Of a stretch of 64,000 nucleotides of DNA, positions 44,471 to 53,355 are shown one piece after another. The first letter of the stretch is position 1, and each line of letters begins with the position of its first letter. Both the position numbers and the translations under genes were made by a program. This stretch comes from Methanofastidiosum sp. (GTDB taxonomy: Archaea; Methanobacteriota_B; Thermococci; Methanofastidiosales; Methanofastidiosaceae). The stretch spans positions 33,501-97,500 of the forward strand of contig DAOSDU010000004.1 of assembly GCA_035362715.1 (NCBI GenBank), read 5' to 3'. The notes beneath the pieces were generated by a model that did not search any database, was not told the DNA's origin, and saw nothing but the letters and a program-made list of their open reading frames with translations.

Positions 44471-44848
44471 TTACTTCACCCCTATTATTCTCATTGCGAG
44501 GTATGCCGCATTTTCTCCATTATCAATGCCTACGCATGCTACCGGAACACCTTTTGGCATTTGTACAATCGAGAGCAGTGCGTCAAGACCGCCTAATTTC
44601 GAAGAAACAGGCACACCTATAACTGGTTTATTAGTATGAGACGCAACTACACCGGGAAGTGCAGCAGCCAGTCCTGCTATAGCAATGAAAACGTCATAAT
44701 CCTTTTTAGAAAGCTCCGCCACTTTTTCAGGCTCCCTATGGGCAGAGGCATATTTAATTTCGTATTCAACATTATTTTCATCAAAAACTTTCTTTACTTT
44801 GTTAACAATTTGTTCATCACTTTTTGAGCCAGCTATAATTAGAATCAT
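44471..44848 (-). CDS. purE: 5-(Carboxyamino)imidazole ribonucleotide mutase
   Basis: 125 residues, slightly shorter than bacterial Pur[16 protein letters not shown] start, [11 protein letters not shown] (His loop) and [25 protein letters not shown]. No purK is visible, so this may be a class II enzyme carboxylating AIR directly with CO2, as in other archaea. Starts 142 bases after the zinc protein gene and is followed directly by purM. Confidence 0.92.
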   Translation of the reverse strand: MILIIAGSKSDEQIVNKVKKVFDENNVEYEIKYASAHREPEKVAELSKKDYDVFIAIAGLAAALPGVVASHTNKPVIGVPVSSKLGGLDALLSIVQMPKGVPVACVGIDNGENAAYLAMRIIGVK

Positions 44849-44989
44849 GTATTAAGAAAGGTGAATAGATTAAAAAGATTTTTGTATAAGAATAGCGTTC
44901 TAAACTAATGAATAAAGAGAATTTAAATATAAAAAATAAAAGGACTTTCCTATAATCTTCAGAAAATAACCTTTTACTAAAAAATACTC

Positions 44990-45154
44990 TTAATACCTTC
45001 TTGGGTTTTTCTTTTGGTAACATTCCTTGCAGTAAACAGGTCTTGAGCCATCTGGTTTGAATGGAACTTCAGTTTCCTGTCCACAACTTGCACATGTTGC
45101 CTTGTGCATTTCACGAGGAGGTCTATCATATCCTCCTCTATTTTCACCATACAT
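44990..45154 (-). CDS. CxxC-x17-CxxC zinc protein
   Basis: 54 residues: a Gly/Arg-rich N-terminus (MYGENRGGYDRPPRE) followed by CASC at 21-24 and CKEC at 42-45 with exactly 17 residues between, and the conserved VPFKPDGSRPVYC block. This matches the small archaeal CxxC-x17-CxxC family of unknown function, perhaps nucleic-acid binding. AAGGAG lies eight bases upstream of ATG 45154. Sits between purD and purE in the purine operon but with gaps of about 140 and 190 bases, and likely has its own promoter. Confidence 0.85.
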   Translation of the reverse strand: MYGENRGGYDRPPREMHKATCASCGQETEVPFKPDGSRPVYCKECYQKKNPRRY

Positions 45155-45174
45155 TTTAATTACTCCTTTTGTTT

Positions 45175-45188
45175 GGCCATTAATGGCC
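45175..45188 (-). repeat. GC-rich palindrome in the 5' leader of the zinc protein gene
   Basis: GGCCATTAATGGCC, perfect over 14 bases, about 20 bases before ATG 45154. As RNA it folds into a five-pair stem with a UUAA loop just upstream of the RBS; as DNA it is a symmetric protein site near the predicted start of transcription. Confidence 0.5.
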
Positions 45189-45341
45189 CTAAAAAATAAA
45201 ATGTACTTTTAGTTTATAAGGTTGATTATGTAAATAAATGAAAAAAATATTAATTTCTGGAATAAAAAGAAACATTTACATACTTTTATTAAATTTAACT
45301 AAAAATGAGTTGGTAAGGATATTAAAATAGTATAATATTGA

Positions 45342-46853
45342 TTAGTCGATACCTTCTCCAATTTTTTTTCTGAAACTTTTACCAACAAATCTCATATATT
45401 TATCTGATATGACTTCATATGCTATTTTGCTTGCCTCGCTATACGTACTTGCCAGTCCGCCACCAAGTATAACTCGTCCTCCACCAACAGCAACATTACC
45501 AGTTTGAGTAATAAATGTGCCAGCATGCCTGTGGAATGAATTGTGGGGAATGTCGTTAGAGTAATCTATTACTTGGCCTGTAAGGTGTTTTCCGGGATAT
45601 CCCGGAGGCATTTGAGAAGCTTCAAATCCACACCCCCTAAACCAAGGGAAGCTTCCGCTTACTGTAAATACCCCAACACAAACATTGTCTTTAAACTTGA
45701 CATTTAGATCTTCAAGTTTTCCTTCATAACTCTTTTTTGCTATATCATAAAGAGAAGTCTCTATTGTTGGCCACCTGCCTTCTGCTTCGGGTGATCCATC
45801 TCTCCCGTTTATTTCAAATACATAAAAGTTGTAAGTATTATTCCCCTTTAAGGCACATAGACCAAAGTAGATTATTCCATTGAAAGCTAGTTTTTCTTCT
45901 TCTAAGAGATTTGTTAAAAACGGAACAACTATAGTATCCTCAATTTTTTTAACTAAATCTTCTCTGTCCTTCAAAAGTGGATGTGGGGCGACAACACCCA
46001 TCCCACCCGTTATGTAGTTTACCATTTCACTTGGGTGGCCCATTCTCTTGTTGAATCTCTCAATCAAGAAAGTATCTTCTGGATCAAATCTTTCCGGAAA
46101 ATCTTTTGCACTTCCAAGATATTTCACATGACCTTCATGAACTGCATAGAAAACCATTACCTCTTCGCCATAGAACCTTTCCTCTATGGTCAATTTATCC
46201 ACGGGCTTACAAATAACACCAGATACCATAAAGTCATCAACAGCGCTCAAAGCCTCTTCAAGAGTATTACACACTCTTGATCCTTTTCCATCAAGTAAAT
46301 ATGGATACTTTACAACGTATTTCTTTCCGTTTTTACCGAAATTTTCATTTAGAAAAGCCTTTGCTGATTCTGGGCTATAAAAATTTTCAAAAGGAGGGCA
46401 CGGTATGCCCCATTTTTTCATAAGTTCATTGGTATGGCATTTATCAGCTTCTACTATCATAGCCTTAGATGTTGGTCCCCAACAAGGTATTCCTTTTTTT
46501 TCGCAATTTTCTTTTAGTCCAAGTGATAGGTATTTTTCTTGGCCCCCAATTACCATATCAATATTATTTTCGGAAAGATAAGAAATAATATCATTAAGAT
46601 CATCAAGTCTCTTTACCCTACCGTTATTTTCTTGAATCTCTTGTTTGTAATCGATAAAAAACTGCTTTACGTCATCAAAATTCTTAATCTTGACTCTATC
46701 GTTCCCAATTGGCCAGACGCATTTTTTTTCAAATGCCCCACCAAGATTTCCAGGGAGTACATGGACTTCTGATACATTCTTAGATCTAGTAATTGATTCT
46801 GCTAAAGCCCACTCTCTTGCCCCTCCACCAACAACAGCCCATACTTCGCTCAA
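45342..46853 (-). CDS. purD: Phosphoribosylamine-glycine ligase
   Basis: About 503 residues, ATP-grasp. Start: TTG 46853 after GTGAT gives MSEVWAVVGGGAREWALAES, which aligns with the usual VVGGGGREHALA start; GTG 46889 would add 12 residues that overlap the purF end. ATP-grasp blocks KYVVKYPYLLDGKGSRV, EERFYGEEVMVFYAVHEGHV and FYVFEINGRDGSPEAEGRW are present. Longer than bacterial PurD (about 430), with an insert-rich C-terminal region, as in some archaeal forms. Makes GAR from phosphoribosylamine. Confidence 0.88.
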   Translation of the reverse strand: MSEVWAVVGGGAREWALAESITRSKNVSEVHVLPGNLGGAFEKKCVWPIGNDRVKIKNFDDVKQFFIDYKQEIQENNGRVKRLDDLNDIISYLSENNIDMVIGGQEKYLSLGLKENCEKKGIPCWGPTSKAMIVEADKCHTNELMKKWGIPCPPFENFYSPESAKAFLNENFGKNGKKYVVKYPYLLDGKGSRVCNTLEEALSAVDDFMVSGVICKPVDKLTIEERFYGEEVMVFYAVHEGHVKYLGSAKDFPERFDPEDTFLIERFNKRMGHPSEMVNYITGGMGVVAPHPLLKDREDLVKKIEDTIVVPFLTNLLEEEKLAFNGIIYFGLCALKGNNTYNFYVFEINGRDGSPEAEGRWPTIETSLYDIAKKSYEGKLEDLNVKFKDNVCVGVFTVSGSFPWFRGCGFEASQMPPGYPGKHLTGQVIDYSNDIPHNSFHRHAGTFITQTGNVAVGGGRVILGGGLASTYSEASKIAYEVISDKYMRFVGKSFRKKIGEGID

Positions 46854-46866
46854 AATATCACTATCC

Positions 46867-48258
46867 CTATATCTCTCCAGTTCTCTCACATTCCCTTGTT
46901 TTTGTTAGGGAATGCCTTGTTTCTTCAGGTATGTGTGTTGGATAATCTCCATTAAGACATGCAAGGCATAGTTCATCTTTTTTAAGCCCAATTGCCTTTA
47001 CTAGGCCTTTTATCGTCTGGTATGTAACTGAGTCCGCACCAATCATTTCTGCAACATCATCTGTGTTTCGCGCTGCAATTAACTCCTTTTCAGTAGGCAT
47101 ATCTATACCATAATAACATGGATGTTTTATAGGGGGGCAAGTAGAAATCATATGAACTTCTTTGGCGCCATTATCCCTTAGCATTGTAACTATTCTCTTG
47201 CTAGTTGTTCCTCTAACAATACTATCATCCACAAGAATTACTCTTTTTCCCCTAATTTCTCCTTTTATGACGTTTAGTTTATCTCTAACTGCCACATCTC
47301 TTGATATTTGAGTTGGCATGATGAAAGTTCTTCCAATGTACCTGTTTTTTATCAAACCTTCCCTCTGCTTAATCCCATACTTCTCAGAAAATCCTAAAGC
47401 TGCTGTTCTTGCAGTGTCAGGTACAGGTATTACTACATCACCTTCTCCTTCAAATTCTATGTTCCTCCCCAGTTCCATTCTAGCTTCGTAGACACTTTTG
47501 CCCTCTATAACAGAATCTGGTCTTGAAAAATAGACCCATTCAAACATACAGTGAGCCCTACCTTTTGGGCATAATAATCTCTTCTCAGCATTATTATCTT
47601 CAACAACTATAGCTTCACCAGGCAGTAAATCCCTAACAAGAGAATAACCATTCACGTCAAGACCAACACTTTCAGAAGAAAAAGAAAAGGCAGTTTCATC
47701 CAAATTCGTTTTCTCTCCGAATACTAATGGTCTGTTTCCATACGGGTCTCTGAAAGCTATGAGTTTTTTTGGTAACATCATAACTGCAGAATAGCTGCCA
47801 TCAATTCTTTCCATAGTTCCTTTGATGGCCTCAAAAGTATCGTTTTTCATTAACTCTTCTGAAAGAATATTTATCATGACCTCGGTGTCTGACTTTGAAT
47901 GAATGCATCTATGCTTCCCTTCAAGTTCCACCTTTAAATCCTGATAATTCGTAATATTACCGTTATGTGCAAGACCGATTCCATAAGGATAGCTCAAAAA
48001 GAAAGGCTGAGCTTCACAAAGGGTATTTGTTCCAGCTGTTGGATACCTTACATGCCCTATGGCTTTAGAACCTTCAAGCTTTGATAACTCTTCCTTATTG
48101 AAAACATTCAACACAAGACCTTTTTCCTTTTTCTGATGGACTATCCCATCAAATGATAGTATACCCGCAGAATCTTGTCCCCTGTGCTGAATAGCTAAAA
48201 GCCCTCTATAGCACTCATATGCAGAATTATTCGATGAAGTACCTAATATGCCGCACAT
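46867..48258 (-). CDS. purF: Amidophosphoribosyltransferase
   Basis: 463 residues. Met followed by the N-terminal nucleophile Cys2 (MCGILGT) needs processing to free Cys. Glutaminase blocks IGHVRYPTAGTN and YGIGLAHNGNITN; PRPP loop VILVDDSIVRGTTSKRIV. Cys residues in CPPIKHPC and CLACLNGDYP suggest the [4Fe-4S]-containing Bacillus-type enzyme. Starts three bases after purQ ends and reads into purD by overlap or near abutment. First committed step of purine synthesis. Confidence 0.95.
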   Translation of the reverse strand: MCGILGTSSNNSAYECYRGLLAIQHRGQDSAGILSFDGIVHQKKEKGLVLNVFNKEELSKLEGSKAIGHVRYPTAGTNTLCEAQPFFLSYPYGIGLAHNGNITNYQDLKVELEGKHRCIHSKSDTEVMINILSEELMKNDTFEAIKGTMERIDGSYSAVMMLPKKLIAFRDPYGNRPLVFGEKTNLDETAFSFSSESVGLDVNGYSLVRDLLPGEAIVVEDNNAEKRLLCPKGRAHCMFEWVYFSRPDSVIEGKSVYEARMELGRNIEFEGEGDVVIPVPDTARTAALGFSEKYGIKQREGLIKNRYIGRTFIMPTQISRDVAVRDKLNVIKGEIRGKRVILVDDSIVRGTTSKRIVTMLRDNGAKEVHMISTCPPIKHPCYYGIDMPTEKELIAARNTDDVAEMIGADSVTYQTIKGLVKAIGLKKDELCLACLNGDYPTHIPEETRHSLTKTRECERTGEI

Positions 48259-48260
48259 TT

Positions 48261-49028
48261 TTATTTTTCCTCTATATATTTTAAAACCGATTCAAAGAGT
48301 TTCATACCCGAATTCCCATTCTTATTTTTATCGAAATAAGCCCTTTCTGGATGTGGCATCATCCCGAATACATTTCCAGCCTCATTACAAATACCGGCTA
48401 TATTGTGTGCCGAGCCATTTGGATTCCAAGGATATCCCGCATATTCTCCGTCTTTATCGACATATCTAAATACAACTTGATCATTTTCAAATAATCTATC
48501 AAAGTATTCTTTTTCCTTTTCTCTTGGAAACAGTAGCTTCCCTTCTCCATGAGCTGATGGAACAAGCATTACTTCTCCTCTAGGTATATTTCTTGTGAAG
48601 ACACACTTGCCTTTGTTTTCATGTTTTAGTAATGTTGGTCTACATTCAAATCTTGCAGAATTATTCAAAAATAGACATGCATCAGGATAATCCATTCTTT
48701 TAAATCCAGGTAGGACTCCAAGCTCAACTAGAACTTGAAATCCATTACAAATTCCGCCTACAGGCCAGCCTTCGTCTATGAATTTATGCAAGTCATTTGC
48801 CATCCTTGCTCTAATCCTTGAGGCAAATATTGCCCCAGCTCTTACATAATCTCCGGCAGAAAATCCCCCGGGGATCATAAGGCAATTATAATCAAATATA
48901 TCTTTGAGATCTTTCAAATGAACAAGTTCAGGAGATGCCCCTAATCTCTTGAAAGCGTAGTACATCTCATCTTCATTGTTTGTTCCTTCTATTCTTAAAA
49001 CACAAACTTTAATCTCAGACCTGTCCAT
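48261..49028 (-). CDS. purQ: FGAM synthase glutaminase subunit
   Basis: 255 residues, class I glutamine amidotransferase: MIPGGFSAGDYVRAG, nucleophile Cys in GICNGFQVL, and C-terminal MMPHPERA. Slightly longer than bacterial PurQ (about 225) as in several archaea. Supplies ammonia to PurL with PurS. Five bases after purL. Confidence 0.94.
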   Translation of the reverse strand: MDRSEIKVCVLRIEGTNNEDEMYYAFKRLGASPELVHLKDLKDIFDYNCLMIPGGFSAGDYVRAGAIFASRIRARMANDLHKFIDEGWPVGGICNGFQVLVELGVLPGFKRMDYPDACLFLNNSARFECRPTLLKHENKGKCVFTRNIPRGEVMLVPSAHGEGKLLFPREKEKEYFDRLFENDQVVFRYVDKDGEYAGYPWNPNGSAHNIAGICNEAGNVFGMMPHPERAYFDKNKNGNSGMKLFESVLKYIEEK

Positions 49029-49032
49029 TGAA

Positions 49033-51342
49033 TCACCCCATATGCTCCCAGATTGCGTTTTTCCATTTATCCCTTAATTTCTCAACAGGAGTATCTATTA
49101 TTGTATTCCCATTCTGTTTTATCCGTAGATTTTTTCCTGATACTTTTCCAATTTTTATGAAAGGTACTTTATTTTTATTAAACAGTGATTCAAACTCTTT
49201 TTCGTCTTTAACTTCAACTACCCATCTGGTATTTGATTCTGAAAAGAAAAATTCGTCTGCCCTCATACCTTTTATAATTGGCAATTCAATTTCTGCGCCA
49301 TAATCACTGCCAAATGCCATTTCAGCAATAGCAACGGCTAAGCCCCCTTCGCTTAAATCATGACAGCTTTTCACAATACCATTTTGCATAGAATCAAGTA
49401 GGACCTTTGAATAATGTATCAAGTTCTCTGGATTCATTTTAGGGGCAATTCCCCCGTCTATTCCTAAAATCCTGTAGTATAATGAACCACCAAATTCTCT
49501 TTCAGTATTACCAATAAGATATATTGAATTTTGTTCTTTCTTGAAGTTGGAACTGATTTTTTTATCTACATCATCAATTATACCGATTCCAACGATAGTT
49601 GGCGTTGGGGGGCAACTCCCAACCATGCTTTCATTGTAAAGGCTTACATTGCCTGATGAAAATGATACCTGGAGATCTTTTGTAGCAAAGTTTAATCCCA
49701 TCACAGCTTGATAAAAGTCCCCGAACCTCTCGGGTTTCTCGGGATTTCCAAAGTTGAGACAATCTGCCAAAGAGTGAGGTTTACCGCCAACTGCAACTAT
49801 ATTTCTGTAGATTTCATCTATAGCAGAGGCTGCTCCCCAGTAAGGATCATATTCCAATAAGAATGGATTTACCGCTGTTGAGATAACTAATCCCTTGTTA
49901 AGCTCCTCTACTGGCTTTATAATAGCAGAGTCTTGTGGTGAAAAGTTAACAACATCCCCGTATAGTGGAGTAAGTGAAGTTGATCCTCTAACAGTATGGT
50001 CATATTGAAGAATAACCCAATCCTTTGATGCGATATTTGGGTCTGAAAGCATCTTGATTAATATTTCATTTGCATCTTTAGGTGCTTGAGTTTGGATATC
50101 TTTCTGGGCTCTTTGAACAACTTTGACATCTCTTGCATATAGTGGTCCACCTGTTAAAAATTCTGAATCCATGTCAAATATCTTCTCTCCTTCGTAGTAT
50201 ACCAAGACTCTCCTCTCAGTAATCGTTTCACCAATAATGGCTGCATTAACATCCCACTTGTCAAAAATATCAAGAACTTTCTTCAGATTTTCTTTTGAAA
50301 CGGCAAGCATCATCCTTTCTTGGGATTCTGATACCCATATTTCCCAGGGTTTCATCCCTTTTTCTTTTAACAATACCTTTTCTAAATTGACCTTAGCTCC
50401 AAAACCACCAGCGTGGGCCATTTCTCCTACTACGCACGATAAGCCCCCGCCACCCAAATCCTTCATACCGTTCAGAAGTTTTTTTGTATTAGCTTCAAGG
50501 CAAGCATGGATTAACGGTTCTTTTGTTATTGGGTCTCCCACTTGAACTGCAGAACGTGAAGATGTTTCTGACTCTTCATCAAGCTCTGCGGATGCGAAGT
50601 TTACACCATGAATACCATCTCTGCCGGTCTTCCCACCGACCATAACGAAGATATCCCCAAGCTCTTTGACTCTACTGTGGATTATATCGTCCTTCTTAAT
50701 TATCCCAACACATCCGACATTTACAAGGCAGTTACCTGTATATCCTGGGTGGAAGTAAACTGACCCAGATACAGTTGGTATTCCTACTCTGTTCCCATAG
50801 TCCCTAATTCCAGCAACTACGCCTCTAAATATGAATTCAGGATGCTTTATACCCTTTGGTAGTTGGTCGTAAGGTAAATCTAGTGGCCCAAAAAATATAG
50901 GGTCTATTAGAGCAACAGGTTGCGCCCCCATACATACAACATCTCTAAGAATCCCACCAATTCCCGTAGCCGCTCCTCCATATGGCTCAACTGCAGATGG
51001 ATGATTGTGGCTTTCTAGAGCCAAAACATAAGCATAATCTTTATCAAACTCTACTACTCCGGCGTCTTCCTTTATGACAAAAATATTCTGTGGAGCCTCA
51101 ATATTAAAAATAAATTTTTTCAATAAACTCTTTGATGATTTGTAACAGCAGTGTTCTGACCATGCCTGGCCTATAGCCTGTATTTCGATATCTGTTGGAT
51201 TCCTACCTTGCTCTCTAAAGTAATTTTTGACTGACTTCATTTCATCTAAGGAAAGTCCTATCCCTATCTTCCTACTTAACTCTAGAAGTTTTTCGTCAGG
51301 CAAGTCAAGATTAATTTCAAAAACATTTTGTTTGCTACTCAT
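49033..51342 (-). CDS. purL: FGAM synthase large subunit
   Basis: 769 residues, small-PurL type dependent on PurQ and PurS. AWSEHCCYKSSK, ALESHNHPSAVEPYGGAATGIGGILRDV, VGGKTGRDGIHG and GGLSCVVGEMAHAGGFGA are the ATP/substrate blocks. Converts FGAR to FGAM. Its ATG overlaps the purS stop by 4 bases. Only the catalytic synthetase is fused; the glutaminase is separate as purQ. Confidence 0.95.
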   Translation of the reverse strand: MSSKQNVFEINLDLPDEKLLELSRKIGIGLSLDEMKSVKNYFREQGRNPTDIEIQAIGQAWSEHCCYKSSKSLLKKFIFNIEAPQNIFVIKEDAGVVEFDKDYAYVLALESHNHPSAVEPYGGAATGIGGILRDVVCMGAQPVALIDPIFFGPLDLPYDQLPKGIKHPEFIFRGVVAGIRDYGNRVGIPTVSGSVYFHPGYTGNCLVNVGCVGIIKKDDIIHSRVKELGDIFVMVGGKTGRDGIHGVNFASAELDEESETSSRSAVQVGDPITKEPLIHACLEANTKKLLNGMKDLGGGGLSCVVGEMAHAGGFGAKVNLEKVLLKEKGMKPWEIWVSESQERMMLAVSKENLKKVLDIFDKWDVNAAIIGETITERRVLVYYEGEKIFDMDSEFLTGGPLYARDVKVVQRAQKDIQTQAPKDANEILIKMLSDPNIASKDWVILQYDHTVRGSTSLTPLYGDVVNFSPQDSAIIKPVEELNKGLVISTAVNPFLLEYDPYWGAASAIDEIYRNIVAVGGKPHSLADCLNFGNPEKPERFGDFYQAVMGLNFATKDLQVSFSSGNVSLYNESMVGSCPPTPTIVGIGIIDDVDKKISSNFKKEQNSIYLIGNTEREFGGSLYYRILGIDGGIAPKMNPENLIHYSKVLLDSMQNGIVKSCHDLSEGGLAVAIAEMAFGSDYGAEIELPIIKGMRADEFFFSESNTRWVVEVKDEKEFESLFNKNKVPFIKIGKVSGKNLRIKQNGNTIIDTPVEKLRDKWKNAIWEHMG

Positions 51343-51590
51343 TTTATCATTTCCACTTCATAATCGTGGATTACAGGATTAATCAGGAGTTTTTTGCACA
51401 TCATGTCAACGTCTTCTCTGATCTTCTTTTCATCCTTTCCACTTATCTCTATGACGTAGCTTCTTTTTACTTCAACATTTTCGACATTATCAAAACTTAG
51501 TAATTTCAGGGATTTTTTGATATTAAGGCCCTCAGGGTCTGTAATTCCTTCTTTTAATCCAACTTTAATTTCTACCTTCAAATAAATCAC
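51339..51590 (-). CDS. purS: FGAM synthase subunit PurS
   Basis: 83 residues from GTG 51590, which overlaps the purC stop; TTG 51581 after GGTGAT is an alternative start three codons later. VEIKVGLKEGITDPEGLNIKKSLKLLSF matches the PurS dimer-forming strand pattern. Bridges PurL and PurQ in the complex. Confidence 0.9.
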   Translation of the reverse strand: MIYLKVEIKVGLKEGITDPEGLNIKKSLKLLSFDNVENVEVKRSYVIEISGKDEKKIREDVDMMCKKLLINPVIHDYEVEMIK

Positions 51591-52513
51591 CTAAATTTTT
51601 CTCCAGTAATTCTTTCATACATATTTATGTAAAGATTGGATACATCCTTCACCATATTTTCAGGTAATGCAGGTATATCTGGTTCTGGTCGACCTTCATC
51701 CCTTGCATCGTATAACGATTTTTTGTATCCTGTCTTAATATAATATTGCCTTACAAATTCCTTTGAAAGTTCTACCATCTGCCCTTCTTCGTAAAGTTTT
51801 TTATCCCAGAATCTATCTTCGTCTGCAGTTCCAAAGACGTCAATAAACATCAGAGTTCTGTCTTCATTCATCCCGAACTCCTTTTTTCCATCAACATGAA
51901 TCAAGCCACCTTTTTCTACTATCTTTGACATCCTTGAATCCATTTTGATTATTGTTTCAAGAATATTCTTGTATTCTTCTTCTGTAAGTTTAGATATGAT
52001 CAAGGCTTCCTTCTTTTCCAATGGTCTATCCACAGGTTCAAGCTTTGTTGATGTTTCAATAAAGGGCTCAGGCAGCTCTTCTCCATATTCAACTGTTTTT
52101 TTACTAAATCCAAGTTCTTTTGGATCTATCTTGCCCTTATTTATCCTATCATGGAGGGAACCTGCAACGTAGTGTCTGCAAATAAATTCTAACGGGATAA
52201 GATAATTTTTTGTCTTGTGATCAATTTTATTATAATCGTGAATGATGTTGACCCTCTTGACCAACATCTTGTTTTTATCTGTTATTTTTATGAAGTGAGT
52301 TAGGAATCCTAACTTCTCTGCCTCTTTAAGCCAGAAAGCCCCTTCCCTACAAAGTGTTTCTCCTTTGAAAGGAATTTTAGAGGGAATTATTTTGTCAAAG
52401 ACAGATATCCTGTCAGTAAATTCAAATTCAATTTCCTTATCAGAAACATCGTAAACTCTCTTAACTTTTCCTTCTCTTGAAAAACTAGTAGAGGTATCAC
52501 TTGGGGTACTCAT
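51587..52513 (-). CDS. purC: SAICAR synthase
   Basis: 308 residues, longer than bacterial PurC (about 240), nearer the eukaryote/yeast-like length. GKVKRVYDVSDKEIEFEFTDRISVFDKIIPSKIPFKG start, IPLEFICRHYVAGSLHDRI, and GLIHVDGKKEFG with LMFIDVFGTADEDRFW (metal and CAIR blocks). Adds aspartate to CAIR. Leads the purine operon; AT-rich region 52514-52665 upstream holds its promoter and that of the divergent methyltransferase. Confidence 0.93.
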   Translation of the reverse strand: MSTPSDTSTSFSREGKVKRVYDVSDKEIEFEFTDRISVFDKIIPSKIPFKGETLCREGAFWLKEAEKLGFLTHFIKITDKNKMLVKRVNIIHDYNKIDHKTKNYLIPLEFICRHYVAGSLHDRINKGKIDPKELGFSKKTVEYGEELPEPFIETSTKLEPVDRPLEKKEALIISKLTEEEYKNILETIIKMDSRMSKIVEKGGLIHVDGKKEFGMNEDRTLMFIDVFGTADEDRFWDKKLYEEGQMVELSKEFVRQYYIKTGYKKSLYDARDEGRPEPDIPALPENMVKDVSNLYINMYERITGEKFR

Positions 52514-52665
52514 ATTTGACTTTATTATATCTGATATTTAAATATATTTATCATTAAATTTAGAGATTTTGATAATTTAGATTTTCTTAATAAATTGAAG
52601 ACGGGCAACAAGCATATTCTATAAAGAATCCTTAACTTTAAATAATTACAACGATATCCTAAGCC

Positions 52666-53352
52666 ATGCCCAAAACAAAATTAAGTCATAAAATCATAAT
52701 TAGAGGAATTCTTAGTTATGGCTTGATACTCGCCCTTACCTTTATTTGCGCAGGCCGTTTAAACTACTGGCAAGGTTGGATCTATAATGGATTGAATATT
52801 CTTTTTGTTTTACTAACTTATTATTATTTGTCAGATGACACCGGGCTAATTGCAGAACGATTAAAGCCAGGAGAGGGAATGAAAAGCTGGGATAAAATAT
52901 ACTTCATGGTATCCTCCCCTTCTTATTTTGTCATGATAATTTTATCTGCTCTTGATGTTGGTCGTTTTGGTTGGACTCCGAAGCTTCCTTTATTAGGTGT
53001 AATTGTTGGTATTCTTCTTTACATAATTGGGCAATCAATATTCTTATGGGCAAAGAAATCGAATAAATTCTTCTCTACAGTTGTTAGAATCCAAAAAGAA
53101 AGAGGGCACAAAGTATGTAAAGGTGGACCATACGCATACGTAAGGCATCCTGGCTACATTAGCGGAATAATGTATACTTTTGCAACACCTTTGGTATTGG
53201 GATCTTTCTGGGGATTAACAATTAATTTATTTACAATCGTGCCATTATTAGTAAGAACTTACCTTGAAGATACAACTTTACAGAAAGAACTAGATGGCTA
53301 TCTTGAATATACTAAAGAAGTTAAATATAGATTAATCCCAAGGATATGGTAG
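52666..53352 (+). CDS. Isoprenylcysteine carboxyl methyltransferase-like membrane protein
   Basis: 228 residues, five to six membrane segments. The C-terminal GPYAYVRHPGYISGI, LVRTYLEDTTLQKELDGYLEYTKEVKYRLIPRIW is the ICMT/PEMT SAM-binding signature. The family includes protein-prenyl, phospholipid and unknown lipid methyltransferases; the archaeal substrate is not identifiable. TTTAAATAATTAC about 20-30 bases upstream is a plausible TATA. Lies between divergent purC and convergent purH, probably its own transcript. Confidence 0.85.
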   Translation: MPKTKLSHKIIIRGILSYGLILALTFICAGRLNYWQGWIYNGLNILFVLLTYYYLSDDTGLIAERLKPGEGMKSWDKIYFMVSSPSYFVMIILSALDVGRFGWTPKLPLLGVIVGILLYIIGQSIFLWAKKSNKFFSTVVRIQKERGHKVCKGGPYAYVRHPGYISGIMYTFATPLVLGSFWGLTINLFTIVPLLVRTYLEDTTLQKELDGYLEYTKEVKYRLIPRIW

Positions 53353-53355
53353 ATA

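Noticed and set aside
44817..45023. A 68-codon minus-strand frame between purE and the zinc protein gene
   Set aside because: It overlaps the clearly real CxxC-x17-CxxC gene in another frame and has no recognisable motif; composition is that of a shadow.
45981..46280. Plus-strand frames inside purD and the other purine genes
   Set aside because: Antisense to conserved enzyme genes with full-length motifs on the other strand.
52514..52665. Leader frame upstream of purC (MLVARLQFIKKI)
   Set aside because: No RBS, no match to an expected regulatory residue and located uncertainly relative to a promoter.
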